From Schaedlerella glycyrrhizinilytica_A (GTDB lineage: Bacteria; Bacillota; Clostridia; Lachnospirales; Lachnospiraceae): a stretch of 64,000 nucleotides of DNA. The stretch lies in assembly GCF_042852765.1 (NCBI RefSeq), contig NZ_AP031414.1; one strand, 5' to 3'. Under the pieces are notes generated by a model, which searched no databases, was not told the DNA's origin, and saw nothing but the letters and a program-made list of their open reading frames with translations. How positions within the stretch are numbered: the first letter of the stretch is position 1; each line of letters starts with the position of its first letter. Positions 33,613 through 43,033 of the stretch are shown one piece after another. The position numbers and the translations under genes were made by a program.

Positions 33613-34836
33613 TTATTTTACAACAACTTTACGGAAGTTTTTCTTTCCTTTTTTAATCACAACTCCGTCGCCTGTAAGTGCGTCTTTTGCAAATACCGCA
33701 TAAATATCTGCCACTTTCTCACCGTCTACGGCAACACCACCTTGCTGTACGGCACGGCGCGCTTCCGACTTAGACGGAACAAGTCCGCTCTTTACAAGCA
33801 TTGTCAGAATATCGATATTACCGTCTATAAAATCTTCCTCTGTCAGTTCGGCTGTCGGCATCTCTGCGGCATTTCCCTGACTGAACAATGCCCGTGCGCT
33901 CTCCTGCGCGCGTTTCGCTTCTTCTTCTCCATGAACGAGACTGGTCAATTCATATGCAAGAATTTCTTTCGCCTGATTCAACTGGCTTCCCTCCCAGGAA
34001 TCCATCTCGTCGATCTGCTCAAGCGGCAGGAATGTCAGCATACGGATACATTTCAGTACGTCTGCATCGCCGACATTTCTCCAATACTGGTAGAAATCAA
34101 ACGGGGACGTTTTATTCGGATCCAGCCATACCGCTCCGGACTGTGTCTTGCCCATCTTCTTTCCCTCGGAGTTGAGAAGCAGTGTGATCGTCATCGCACT
34201 TGCGTCTTTTCCGAGTTTGCGGCGGATCAGTTCCGTTCCTGCCAGCATATTGCTCCACTGATCGTCTCCTCCGAACTGCAGATTACATCCGTAATTCTGG
34301 TACAGTGCATAGAAATCGTACGCCTGCATGATCATGTAGTTAAACTCGAGGAAGCTTAGGCCCTTTTCCATTCTCTGTTTGTAGCACTCTGCGCTCAGCA
34401 TCCGGTTCACGCTGAAATGTGCGCCGACTTCCCGGAGCACTTCGATATAATTCAGATCCATCAGCCAGTCTGCATTATTGACCATCAATGCTTTTCCCTC
34501 TGAGAAATCGATAAATTTACTCATCTGCTCTTTGAAGCAGTCGCAGTTGTGCTGGATCGTCTCCGGAGTCATCATCTGACGCATATCGGTTCTTCCTGAC
34601 GGATCGCCGATCATTCCGGTTCCGCCTCCGATCAAAGCGATCGGCTTATTTCCTGCCATCTGCAGACGTTTCATCAGGCAGAGCGCCATGAAATGTCCCA
34701 CATGCAGACTGTCCGCCGTCGGGTCGAATCCGATATAAAACGTCGCCTTTCCGTTGTTGATCAGATCTGCGATCAATTCCTCATCTGTCACCTGCGCGAT
34801 CAGTCCGCGCGCTTTCAGTTCGTCGTAAATTTTCAT
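33613..34836 (-). CDS. tyrS: Tyrosyl-tRNA synthetase
   Basis: A 407-residue class I synthetase. The HIGH-like motif is HVGH (residues about 48-51), the KMSKS-like motif is KMGKT, and the specificity helix is visible in NYMIMQAYDF. A C-terminal S4 RNA-binding domain ends the protein (LVKSGLVPSKSEARRAVQQGGV). The start MKIYDELKARG has a GAGAGGAG site. The longer open frame runs into the T-box leader and is not translated. Confidence 0.96.
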   Translation of the reverse strand: MKIYDELKARGLIAQVTDEELIADLINNGKATFYIGFDPTADSLHVGHFMALCLMKRLQMAGNKPIALIGGGTGMIGDPSGRTDMRQMMTPETIQHNCDCFKEQMSKFIDFSEGKALMVNNADWLMDLNYIEVLREVGAHFSVNRMLSAECYKQRMEKGLSFLEFNYMIMQAYDFYALYQNYGCNLQFGGDDQWSNMLAGTELIRRKLGKDASAMTITLLLNSEGKKMGKTQSGAVWLDPNKTSPFDFYQYWRNVGDADVLKCIRMLTFLPLEQIDEMDSWEGSQLNQAKEILAYELTSLVHGEEEAKRAQESARALFSQGNAAEMPTAELTEEDFIDGNIDILTMLVKSGLVPSKSEARRAVQQGGVAVDGEKVADIYAVFAKDALTGDGVVIKKGKKNFRKVVVK

Positions 34837-34929
34837 CTTCTTTCTTCTCCTCTCAAGCTCTTCGTTTCTGTGAGGACGCGGAGCGCTTTTATTCCATCGG
34901 ATGCAATTTCCTGTCCAATAAAAACAAAC

Positions 34930-35305
34930 AAAAAAACCCGCCCTCACTGTTATCGTAAGGACGAGTTGATCACCCGTGGTACCACCTTCATTCACGCCAG
35001 ACTCACGTCTGCCGCCTCATCAGCAACACCGGAAACAAATGCACTTCTTATATACTGACGGTATCTGTCTCTTCATTGCCCGGCATGTTAACGTCTGCCA
35101 GTCCGTCGCAGCCTACTTGCTTCTTACCGCCTGCATCCATCCATCAGGTATCTCTCCTCCGGATGCTCGATACGCAGTTATGTGTTCGGTGCGCAGCTCC
35201 GAGATGTATTCGCCATATGCGGGATCATGCGCCTCTCATCAGCCGGCAGCTTTCTGTTTTCCCCGGATATCACTACTTGTTCTCTTCCAAGCCTTTTTTC
35301 TGTAT
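34930..35305 (-). promoter_or_regulatory. T-box riboswitch for tyrS
   Basis: The minus strand carries the T-box sequence GGTGGTACCACGGG (34973-34986), which pairs with the tRNA CCA end region, followed by a terminator (CGTCCTTACG..., T7 run at about 34928-34935). About 300 nt upstream form the specifier stem. A GAATACATC stretch in that stem offers UAC as the tyrosine specifier, in line with the downstream tyrS. Uncharged tRNA-Tyr would favour the antiterminator. Confidence 0.88.
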
Positions 35306-35312
35306 CTGTTGC

Positions 35313-36086
35313 CTATACTACTCCATCACCCTCGCTTTTGTCAAGGTCTTTTTCGTATTCGATCCGCATCAGCATCAATCCATGCGGCGGCGCCGTCACG
35401 CCTGCGGATTCCCGGTCTTTCGTCTCAAGAATACCGCGTACGTCTTCCGGCGTATAAAATCCCCGCCCGACCTGCAGAAGCGTTCCCGCAATGATCCGCA
35501 CCATATTGTAAAGAAATCCATTTCCCCGAACCCGGATCGTCAGGTCTTCTCCGCTTTTCTCCACGGTCAGTTCATAGATCGTGCGTACCGTATCTTCCAC
35601 ATCGGTATGGATATTGCAGAAACTTGCAAAATCATGTTCTCCGACAAGGTATCCTGCCGCTTTCCGCATCTGCTCCAGATCCAAATGATACGACACAAAA
35701 TACGTCGTATAACGTCTGGTCGGATCCGGCATCTTAGCGTTCAAAATATGATATTCATACGTCTTTACGCTGTTCTGATACCGCGGATGCCAGTCTTTCG
35801 GAACTTCTTCCGATTTTACGACCACGATATCATCCGGCAGCTTTTGGTTCACCGCATAGGAGATCCGGTCCGGAGGAATCGGGGAATCCGTATCAAATAC
35901 TGCCACGTTTCCTCTGGCATGCACACCGGAATCGGTTCGGCTCGCCCCGATCACATTCACCTTTGTCCCGGTCAGCGCAGAAAGCGCACGGTTCAATACT
36001 TCTTCCACGGTAATGCCGTTTGGCTGCACCTGCCATCCGCAGTAATTCGTTCCGTCATAAGCGACCGTCAGTTTAATGCGCCTCAT
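35313..36086 (-). CDS. truA: tRNA pseudouridine synthase A
   Basis: A 257-residue TruA that makes pseudouridine 38-40 in the anticodon arm. The catalytic Asp is in ASRTDSGVHARGN (near residue 55), with KLTVAYDGTNYCGWQ at the N-terminus and NGFLYNMVRIIAGTLL near the end. It is the last gene of the ecfA1-ecfA2-ecfT-truA run, 36 bp after ecfT. Its last codons overlap the tyrS promoter. Confidence 0.95.
   Translation of the reverse strand: MRRIKLTVAYDGTNYCGWQVQPNGITVEEVLNRALSALTGTKVNVIGASRTDSGVHARGNVAVFDTDSPIPPDRISYAVNQKLPDDIVVVKSEEVPKDWHPRYQNSVKTYEYHILNAKMPDPTRRYTTYFVSYHLDLEQMRKAAGYLVGEHDFASFCNIHTDVEDTVRTIYELTVEKSGEDLTIRVRGNGFLYNMVRIIAGTLLQVGRGFYTPEDVRGILETKDRESAGVTAPPHGLMLMRIEYEKDLDKSEGDGVV
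35315..35344 (-). promoter_or_regulatory. Promoter of the T-box/tyrS transcript
   Basis: TTGACA (35339-35344) and TAGTAT (35315-35320) with an 18-bp spacer on the minus strand. It lies inside the final codons of truA, so tyrS is transcribed on its own in spite of the tight packing. Confidence 0.7.
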
Positions 36087-36122
36087 ATCCTGTCCTCTCC
36101 CTGAAATATCCTGTCTTCTTTC

Positions 36123-36947
36123 TTAAAAAATCCATATCTGAAACGGCACAAACCTGCCCACCAGAACGATCACGACCATATACAGGATCGTGATCCCGTA
36201 CGCCGCGCGGTCCCGTTTCCGGTACACGAGCGGCTTCATCTTCGTCCGTCCCTCGCCGCCGTTGTAACACCTTGCTTCCATCGCCATCGCCAGATCATTT
36301 GCACGGCGGAAAGCAGACACAAAAAGCGGTACGAGGATCGGCACCATCGCTTTCGTCCGCTGAATGATATTGCCGCTCTCCAGATCCGCGCCGCGCGCGA
36401 TCTGCGCCTTCATGATCTTGTCCGTCTCTTCAAGGAGGATCGGGATAAAACGGAGCGCGATCGACATCATCATTGCAACTTCATGCACCGGGACATGCAG
36501 TTTGTTCAGCGGATGCAGCAGTTTCTCGATTCCGTCCGTCAACGCGTTCGGCGTTGTCGTAAAGGTCATCAGCGACGATCCCATGATCAGATAGATCAGG
36601 CGGACCGCCATAAACACGGACGTCCGCAGCCCTTTTTCATAAATATGCAGAAAGCCGATATGCACCAGTTCTTTCCCGCCTGTCGTCAAAAACAAGTTCA
36701 TCACCACAGTAAACATCAGGATGATCACGATCGCTTTGAGCCCTCGTAAAATAAATTTCAGCGGAACCTTACTTGCATGGATCACCCAAAACAAAAATAC
36801 CGTTGCGATCGCATAGCCAAGCAGACTGTTCTGTACAAACAGGGAAATCAAAAACAGCAGCGTGCACACGATCTTCACGCGCGGATCCAGCCGGTGTATG
36901 ACACTGTCTGCCGGATAATATTGTCCGATTGTAATATCTCTAATCAT
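36123..36947 (-). CDS. ecfT: ECF transporter transmembrane protein EcfT
   Basis: A 274-residue membrane protein with about five segments. The two coupling motifs of EcfT are visible as AQIARGADLESG and SAFRRANDLAMAMEARCY. It forms the energising module with EcfA1 and EcfA2, used by several vitamin-binding S subunits encoded elsewhere. Its start overlaps the end of ecfA2 by 8 nt. Confidence 0.95.
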   Translation of the reverse strand: MIRDITIGQYYPADSVIHRLDPRVKIVCTLLFLISLFVQNSLLGYAIATVFLFWVIHASKVPLKFILRGLKAIVIILMFTVVMNLFLTTGGKELVHIGFLHIYEKGLRTSVFMAVRLIYLIMGSSLMTFTTTPNALTDGIEKLLHPLNKLHVPVHEVAMMMSIALRFIPILLEETDKIMKAQIARGADLESGNIIQRTKAMVPILVPLFVSAFRRANDLAMAMEARCYNGGEGRTKMKPLVYRKRDRAAYGITILYMVVIVLVGRFVPFQIWIF

Positions 36948-37788
36948 GGAAACTCCTCATTATCTCTTCTGCCGCCTCTTCGATCGTCGTCGCATCCGTG
37001 CGTACCGGAAGTCCGCACTCCTTTAGATCATGCATGATATACGTCACCTGCGGCGCTGCAAGTCCAACCTGTTCCAGTTCCCGGTAATGGGAAAAGACTT
37101 CTTTAGGCGTACCGTCCAGCATCTTCTCCCCGCGGTTCATCACGATGATCCGCTCTACATATTTTGCAATGTCTTCCATACTGTGTGATACGAGCACGAC
37201 CGCCATATCCGTCTGCTCATGCAGATGGCGGATCTGCTCCAAAATCTCATCCCGGCCTTTCGGATCCAATCCCGCCGTCGGTTCATCCAACACGAGTACT
37301 TTCGGGCGCATTGCCAGTACGCCTGCGATCGCCGCACGCCGTTTCTGTCCGCCGGAAAGCTCGAACGGCGACTGATGATAATATTTCTCCGGAAATCCGA
37401 CCAGTTCCAACGCTTCTTTCGCCCGGATCTCACATTCTTCTTTCGAAAGTCCCAGATTCTTCGGTCCGAAACAAACATCGGTAAACACGTCCGCCTCAAA
37501 CAGCTGATATTCCGGATACTGGAATACCAGTCCGACTTGCGAACGGAGCGCTGTCAGATTGAACCTCTCATCGTAAATATTTTCACCATTGTAATACAAT
37601 TTACCGGAAGTTGCCTTGATCAGCCCGTTCAAATGCTGGATCAGCGTCGATTTTCCCGAACCGGTATGCCCGATGATCCCGAGAAACTGACCGTCCGGAA
37701 TTTCCAGATCGATGTCTTTCAACGCATGTTTTTCATATGCTGTTCCGGGGCTGTATATATAATTGATTTTTTCAAGCCGAATCGCCAT
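36940..37788 (-). CDS. ecfA2: ECF transporter ATPase EcfA2
   Basis: A 282-residue ABC ATPase. Walker A is GHTGSGKST, the signature LSGGQKRRAAIAG, Walker B VLVLDEPTAGLDP, followed by a switch histidine in LVSHSMED. The N-terminal MAIRLEKINYIYSPGTAYEKHAL is typical for EcfA2. It pairs with EcfA1 9 bp upstream. Confidence 0.94.
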   Translation of the reverse strand: MAIRLEKINYIYSPGTAYEKHALKDIDLEIPDGQFLGIIGHTGSGKSTLIQHLNGLIKATSGKLYYNGENIYDERFNLTALRSQVGLVFQYPEYQLFEADVFTDVCFGPKNLGLSKEECEIRAKEALELVGFPEKYYHQSPFELSGGQKRRAAIAGVLAMRPKVLVLDEPTAGLDPKGRDEILEQIRHLHEQTDMAVVLVSHSMEDIAKYVERIIVMNRGEKMLDGTPKEVFSHYRELEQVGLAAPQVTYIMHDLKECGLPVRTDATTIEEAAEEIMRSFHD

Positions 37789-37797
37789 TGTCTACTC

Positions 37798-38655
37798 CTA
37801 TCTCTTTTTCAGTGCCATGATGTGTTCCACCAGTTCTTCACTGTGCAGGATCCCCCGCGGCAGATCCAACCCACGTTTCCGAAGCTCCTCCGCCAGCATA
37901 GTCGCCTGCGGCACATCCATTCCATACTGCTTCAGCTCTTCCACCCGCGAAAAGATTTCCCGCGGTGTTCCGTCCATCACAACACGTCCATGATCCATGA
38001 CATACACCCGGTCGGCGTCGATCACCTCTTCCATATAATGCGTGATCAGGATCACCGTCACCTGTTTCTTTTTCCGCAGTTCCTGCACCGTGCGGATCAC
38101 ATCTTTCCGTCCGTTCGGATCGAGCATCGCCGTCGGCTCGTCCAACACGATACATTTCGGTTCCATCGCGATCACACCTGCAATCGCCACCCGCTGTTTC
38201 TGTCCGCCGGACAGTTTATTCGGGGAATGGGAGCGGTATTCGATCATCCCGACTGCCTTTAAGCTTTCTTCCACCCGTGTCCAGATTTCGTCGGTCGGCA
38301 CGCCCAAATTTTCCGGGCCGAACCCCACATCTTCTTCCACGACAGTCCCGATGATCTGGTTGTCCGGATTCTGAAACACCATGCCGGCGCTCTGCCGTAC
38401 ATTCCATAATTCATCCGGATCTCTTGTGTCTCTTCCGTCCACCCACATCGTACCTCCGCTTGGCACGAGGATCGCATTGATCTGCTTGGCAAGGGTCGAT
38501 TTCCCGGAACCGTTATGTCCGAGGATCGCCACGAACTGCCCCGGCAAAACGTCCAGATCTACTCCGTCGATGGCGCGGCTCATTCCGATCACATTGCCCT
38601 CTTCATCTCGTTTTTCATATTCATAAATCAGTTCTTTTGCCTGCACCATTTCCAT
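37798..38655 (-). CDS. ecfA1: ECF transporter ATPase EcfA1
   Basis: A 285-residue ABC ATPase with Walker A GHNGSGKST, signature LSGGQKQRVAIAG, Walker B CIVLDEPTAMLDP and switch LITHYMEE. Three ATG codons at 38661, 38655 and 38649 follow one AGGAGG site (38666-38671). I chose 38655 because its spacing of 10 nt is closest to normal; 38661 is only 4 nt away. In other Firmicutes this gene follows rplQ; here a DMT transporter gene lies upstream. Confidence 0.93.
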   Translation of the reverse strand: MEMVQAKELIYEYEKRDEEGNVIGMSRAIDGVDLDVLPGQFVAILGHNGSGKSTLAKQINAILVPSGGTMWVDGRDTRDPDELWNVRQSAGMVFQNPDNQIIGTVVEEDVGFGPENLGVPTDEIWTRVEESLKAVGMIEYRSHSPNKLSGGQKQRVAIAGVIAMEPKCIVLDEPTAMLDPNGRKDVIRTVQELRKKKQVTVILITHYMEEVIDADRVYVMDHGRVVMDGTPREIFSRVEELKQYGMDVPQATMLAEELRKRGLDLPRGILHSEELVEHIMALKKR

Positions 38656-38763
38656 CCGCATCCGTCCTCCTGATCCTTTACGCCTGTCTGTCCTTGTTTC
38701 TTTAAAACTTATGTTCCTTATTTTAGGATATTGCTCCGGCTTTTTCAACCCTCTTTTACAACG

Positions 38764-39711
38764 TCATCGATTCCGGCTCGAAACATCATCCCGGTTTTGT
38801 TTCCCGGCGTCGTTCCGGTTTACGAGGATCACTCCGCCGCTGACAAACAGAAGCGCCGCCAGATATTTCACGGAGAAGATCGTCTCGCCCAGCAGGATTC
38901 CCGACAGGAGCACGCCAAAGATCGGGATCGTAAATCCATAGACCGCCACTTTTCCCACCGGATTATATTTTAATAACAGTGTCCACAGACTGAACGCCAC
39001 CGTCGAAAGCAGCGCCATATAGAACAAAAGCGCCGCGGATTTCCATGTGAACACACCTACATCGCCGTGAAGCAGCCATCCGATCACGATCAGCAGCGCG
39101 CTTCCGATCAACGTCTGATATGCCGTGATCGTCATCGGACTTTCCCGGTCGGAGATCATTTTCAGCAACACCGTGCTGACGCCGTATGCAATCGTGCAAA
39201 GCAGCACCATTCCCTCCCCGAGGAAACGGAAGCCGCCTCCAAATCCGCCCGGTTCCAGATTGACAAGTACCACGCCCGCCAGTCCCAATATACATCCGAG
39301 ACCTTTTTTCCATGTCATCCGTTCGGAACGGATCATATAATGTGCCGCCACGATCGAGACAAACGCATTGGACGCATTGATGATCGAGCCTTTCGCCCCG
39401 GTCGTATGTGCCAGTCCGATATAAAAGCAGACATACTGGATCGTCGTCTGAAGTACGCCCTGACGGAAGATCACACCGAAATTCTCCCGCTTCATCCGCA
39501 AAATCCGCCTTTCCAGCAGACATCCCAACGCAAAAGTCAGAACGCCTGACAGGAAAAACCTGTACCCGGCAAACAAAATCTGGCTCCCGATTCCCTCGAT
39601 TTCCATCCATTCATATCCGATCTTGATACATGGAAAGGCACTGCCCCACAACGCGCAGCAGAGCAGTGCCAAAACACAGATCACGATCGGATTCTGTAAT
39701 TTCTTTTCCAT
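38764..39711 (-). CDS. DMT-family (EamA) transporter
   Basis: A 315-residue membrane protein with about ten membrane segments in two EamA halves (residues about 10-145 and 165-300). CALWGSAFPCIKIGYE is the typical first segment. Relatives export amino acids or small metabolites; the substrate here is unknown. It stands alone between ecfA1 and the cyclophilin gene. Confidence 0.85.
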   Translation of the reverse strand: MEKKLQNPIVICVLALLCCALWGSAFPCIKIGYEWMEIEGIGSQILFAGYRFFLSGVLTFALGCLLERRILRMKRENFGVIFRQGVLQTTIQYVCFYIGLAHTTGAKGSIINASNAFVSIVAAHYMIRSERMTWKKGLGCILGLAGVVLVNLEPGGFGGGFRFLGEGMVLLCTIAYGVSTVLLKMISDRESPMTITAYQTLIGSALLIVIGWLLHGDVGVFTWKSAALLFYMALLSTVAFSLWTLLLKYNPVGKVAVYGFTIPIFGVLLSGILLGETIFSVKYLAALLFVSGGVILVNRNDAGKQNRDDVSSRNR

Positions 39712-39776
39712 TTTGTTATGTTCCTTTTATTTATTCGGGAGACTTTCTTCGCTCCCTTTGATTTTCTCTGACTTTC

Positions 39777-40295
39777 TCAGGCTTTTTCCGGCTCCTCATA
39801 GGTCTCGCCGAATGTTTCTACCGTCACTTTTTTCATGACCTGCGCCTCCAGCGGTCTGTCGCTGTAATCGGTCGCCGTCTCTGCGATCTTGTTGACGATA
39901 TCCATGCCCTCTGTGATCTTTCCGAATGCGGCGTAAGCTCCGTCCAGATGCGGAGATTTCTCATGCATGATAAAGAACTGGGAACCTGCGGAATCCGGAT
40001 GCATTGCACGCGCCATGGAAAGCACGCCCGGATCATGTGCAAGGTCATTCTTAAAACCATTCTGTGAAAATTCCCCTTTGATGTTGTATCCCGGGCCGCC
40101 CGTTCCGGTTCCGTTCGGACATCCGCCCTGGATCATAAATCCGCGGATCACACGGTGAAAGATCAGTCCGTCATAATATCCTTTGTTTACAAGAGATACA
40201 AAGTTGCGTACTGTATTCGGCGCGATTTCCGGATACAGCTCTGCTTTCATGATATCTCCGTTTTCCATCTCAAATGTTACAATTGGATTTGCCAT
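39777..40295 (-). CDS. Cyclophilin-type peptidylprolyl isomerase
   Basis: A 172-residue cytosolic cyclophilin without signal peptide. The catalytic-site stretches FHRVIRGFMIQGG, SAGSQFFIMH and HLDGAYAAFGK are all present. It catalyses proline cis-trans isomerisation during protein folding. A GAGG site precedes the ATG. Confidence 0.93.
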   Translation of the reverse strand: MANPIVTFEMENGDIMKAELYPEIAPNTVRNFVSLVNKGYYDGLIFHRVIRGFMIQGGCPNGTGTGGPGYNIKGEFSQNGFKNDLAHDPGVLSMARAMHPDSAGSQFFIMHEKSPHLDGAYAAFGKITEGMDIVNKIAETATDYSDRPLEAQVMKKVTVETFGETYEEPEKA

Positions 40296-40315
40296 GTTTC
40301 TTTTCCTCTTTTCTT

Positions 40316-40927
40316 TTATTCTTTCTGATCGCGGCGTTCAAACAGGATCAGCCCGCCTTTTTCTTCACAGTCTGTATTCCACAAGTCTGCCAGATCCAGC
40401 ACTGCCGATTCCCCATAAGTTGCCACATCGATCCGAAATGAGTGTTCTGTCTCCTCATAACCATAACACAAAAACCAGTGCCAGACAAAGTCTTTATATT
40501 CCGGATTTTGGTGTCGGAGCATCAGATACGGCACCGGCAGCCCCCGATCGATCTGCATTTTGATCACCGCCGCGGCTTTCTCCGCACTTTCGCTGCCGTC
40601 AAACCCACGCATCACAAAGCACTTTTCCCCGCGATCCGCAAGATACTGTGAAAAACCCTCGATAAACATGGAAAGCTTTTTCACACCGCCGACTCTCGGA
40701 CGGATGTAAGGCTTCATCTTCATTCCAAATTGAATATAATCCTCTTTTGTAAGATTTTGGATGTCATAAGGATAAAGGTGTTCCTCCCCCTGCCGTGCAA
40801 AATAAATACAGCAGTCGCAGGCGGTCGCCGCCGCACAGCCCCCCATATACATTACCACATTGTGGAACCATTCCTGATTGCCGCCCACTGCCTCGTCAAT
40901 TGTAAAATACTCAAGCTGTCTTTTCAT
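40316..40927 (-). CDS. Unknown protein with a papain/C39-like cysteine-histidine pattern
   Basis: A 203-residue cytosolic protein without signal peptide. GGCAAATACDCCIY near residues 29-42 looks like the nucleophile helix of a papain/C39-type peptidase, and WHWFLCYGYEE near residue 150 looks like the His strand, followed by a strand with FRIDVATYGES. I do not recognise a named family. It has no fused transporter or toxin neighbour. A peptidase or inactive relative is an inference from this spacing only. Confidence 0.6.
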   Translation of the reverse strand: MKRQLEYFTIDEAVGGNQEWFHNVVMYMGGCAAATACDCCIYFARQGEEHLYPYDIQNLTKEDYIQFGMKMKPYIRPRVGGVKKLSMFIEGFSQYLADRGEKCFVMRGFDGSESAEKAAAVIKMQIDRGLPVPYLMLRHQNPEYKDFVWHWFLCYGYEETEHSFRIDVATYGESAVLDLADLWNTDCEEKGGLILFERRDQKE

Positions 40928-40950
40928 TGTTCTGTCCTGATTCCCTATTC

Positions 40951-41943
40951 TTAACGTTCCTCGCGGAAGTAATTCGTTCCGCAGCTCTTCGGCTGTGCAT
41001 GTTCTTTACTCTCGCGCATACTCGTGATGACAAGTACAAGGATCGTCGCCACATATGGAAGCATATCATAAATCTGTGCCGGAAGTCCCGGGATATTGAC
41101 ATACATACGCATGATCGTAAGTCCTCCGAATACGAGCGCAACCAGCATGCCGCGAAGCGGACTCCATGTTGCAAAGATAACAAGCGCAACCGCCAGCCAG
41201 CCATAACCGCTGACGCATCCGTGTACCCATACGCCGGAAGTCGTTACCATACTCATGTACATTCCGCCGATGCCACAGATGCCGCCACCGATGACCGTTG
41301 CAAAATATTTATATTTTGTCGTATCGATTCCGGCTGCATCCGCAGTTGCCGGACTCTCTCCGACCGCCCGGAGGTTCAGTCCCACGCGGGATCTGTTGAA
41401 AAACCACGCCATCGCGATCGCAAGGATGATCGCAAAATATACAAGCCAGTTATACTGGAACAAAAGTTTTCCGAGCACCGGAATATCGGAAAGCACCGGG
41501 ATCTGTATTTTGGAAAACGCCGCTTTTGTCACGTCGCTGACCGCCACATATCCTCCCGCTTTCTGACCGATATATTCTCCGAAGAAGTTACCGAATCCGG
41601 TTCCGAAGATCGTCAGCGTCAATCCGGTTACATTCTGGTTCGCACGGAGCGTGATCGTCAAAAAGCTGTAAATCAACGCACCGAACGATCCTGCAAGGAA
41701 AGAACACAAAAGCGCGATCAGTGCGGAAAGCACGCCGCTCACACTTCCTCCGGCTTTGATGACCGCCTGCTCATAATAATAGGAACCCGCAAGTCCGGTG
41801 ATCGCACCCATGAACATCATACCTTCCACACCAAGGTTTAAGTTTCCTGATTTTTCTGTCAGGATCTCTCCGAGCGCCCCGAGCAGAAGCGGTGTTCCGG
41901 CAAGTACTGCCGCGATAAATAAACTATTTAATGTACTAAACAT
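40951..41943 (-). CDS. BMP-type ABC transporter permease (YufQ/NupQ-like)
   Basis: A 330-residue permease of the branched-chain/ribose type (BPD_transp_2) with about eight to nine membrane segments and the EKSGNLNLGVEGMMFMGA motif. It is the second permease of a nucleoside-type importer. The start MFSTLNSLF at 41943 has a perfect AAAGGAGG site and overlaps the upstream permease gene by 8 nt. Confidence 0.92.
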   Translation of the reverse strand: MFSTLNSLFIAAVLAGTPLLLGALGEILTEKSGNLNLGVEGMMFMGAITGLAGSYYYEQAVIKAGGSVSGVLSALIALLCSFLAGSFGALIYSFLTITLRANQNVTGLTLTIFGTGFGNFFGEYIGQKAGGYVAVSDVTKAAFSKIQIPVLSDIPVLGKLLFQYNWLVYFAIILAIAMAWFFNRSRVGLNLRAVGESPATADAAGIDTTKYKYFATVIGGGICGIGGMYMSMVTTSGVWVHGCVSGYGWLAVALVIFATWSPLRGMLVALVFGGLTIMRMYVNIPGLPAQIYDMLPYVATILVLVITSMRESKEHAQPKSCGTNYFREER

Positions 41944-43033
41944 CTTCTTCCTCCTTTCCACGCAAGATCAGTCTGTATGAAATAAAGAACTCGCATCCGA
42001 GCATGAAAAACAGGATGATTCCGATCAGCAGATCCGCTGCCGACGCCGGGATCTTAAACTGCGTCTGAATCGTATTGGCGCCGCGTTCCAGCATCGCGAT
42101 AAATACCGAAACGACCAGCATACCGTATGGATTCATTTTTGCCAGCCATGCCACCGTGATCGCCGTAAATCCGACACCTCCTGCGATTCCCTCTGTGATC
42201 GTATAATCCGCGCCTGCAAACTGCAGCATACCGACCAGACCGCAGAGCGCACCGGAAATAAACATCGTCCGGATGAACACTTTGCTCACATTGATCCCGG
42301 CATAGCGGGCTGTATTATTGCTTTCTCCGACAACCGCGATCTCATATCCCTGTTTTGTTTTCGACAGGTAGATCGAAGAGATCACAACGATCACGAGCGC
42401 AAGGATCCATCCCCAATGTACGCCGAGCACTTTCGTAAGACGCGCTCCCGGCGCCAGCATCGCGATCTTCGGAAAGCTGCTGCCCGGCGCTTTCCACGGT
42501 CCGTTCATCAGATATTTGACAAAGGCAAGCGCGATATAGTTGAGCATCAAAGTAAACAACGTCTCGTTCGTTCCCCATTTTGCTTTGCACACTGCCGGAA
42601 GCAGTCCGTAAAGACCGCCTGCCAGAATACCTGCCAGCATCATCAGGATCACAAGCGGTACTTTCGGCAAAATGTGTGCGGTAAACAATCCGAAATATCC
42701 TGCTGCCACCGCACCGACGATGATCTGTCCCTCGCCTCCGATATTCCAGAACTTCATCTTAAATGCAAAGGAAATACCGATAGCAGTGATCAGAAGCGGT
42801 ACGGCAATCTTGATCGTCTCACGGATGACCGTGGAAGATCCCCACGCACCGACTACCATGGAAGTATAAACCGAAAACGGATTATGCCCCAACGCAAGGA
42901 TCACAAGACCTCCCGTGATCAGCGATAACAAAAGCGCTACTCCGCGAATGCACCATGCTTTCTGATTGGAGAGTGTATCGCGCTTCGCCATACGGATCAA
43001 CGGTTCTTTTCCCTTTCCTTTTTCTGCGCTCAT
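41936..43033 (-). CDS. BMP-type ABC transporter permease (YufP/NupP-like)
   Basis: A 365-residue permease with about nine membrane segments and the motif FKMKFWNIGGEGQIIVGAVAA, usual for the first permease of BMP-linked importers. It overlaps the ATPase gene by 4 nt upstream. Relatives import purine or other nucleosides. Confidence 0.92.
   Translation of the reverse strand: MSAEKGKGKEPLIRMAKRDTLSNQKAWCIRGVALLLSLITGGLVILALGHNPFSVYTSMVVGAWGSSTVIRETIKIAVPLLITAIGISFAFKMKFWNIGGEGQIIVGAVAAGYFGLFTAHILPKVPLVILMMLAGILAGGLYGLLPAVCKAKWGTNETLFTLMLNYIALAFVKYLMNGPWKAPGSSFPKIAMLAPGARLTKVLGVHWGWILALVIVVISSIYLSKTKQGYEIAVVGESNNTARYAGINVSKVFIRTMFISGALCGLVGMLQFAGADYTITEGIAGGVGFTAITVAWLAKMNPYGMLVVSVFIAMLERGANTIQTQFKIPASAADLLIGIILFFMLGCEFFISYRLILRGKEEEDV

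Noticed and set aside
34837..34995. N-terminal extension of tyrS by 53 residues
   Set aside because: The extension is translated T-box sequence and terminator; the family start MKIYDELKARG has its own strong ribosome-binding site at 34836.
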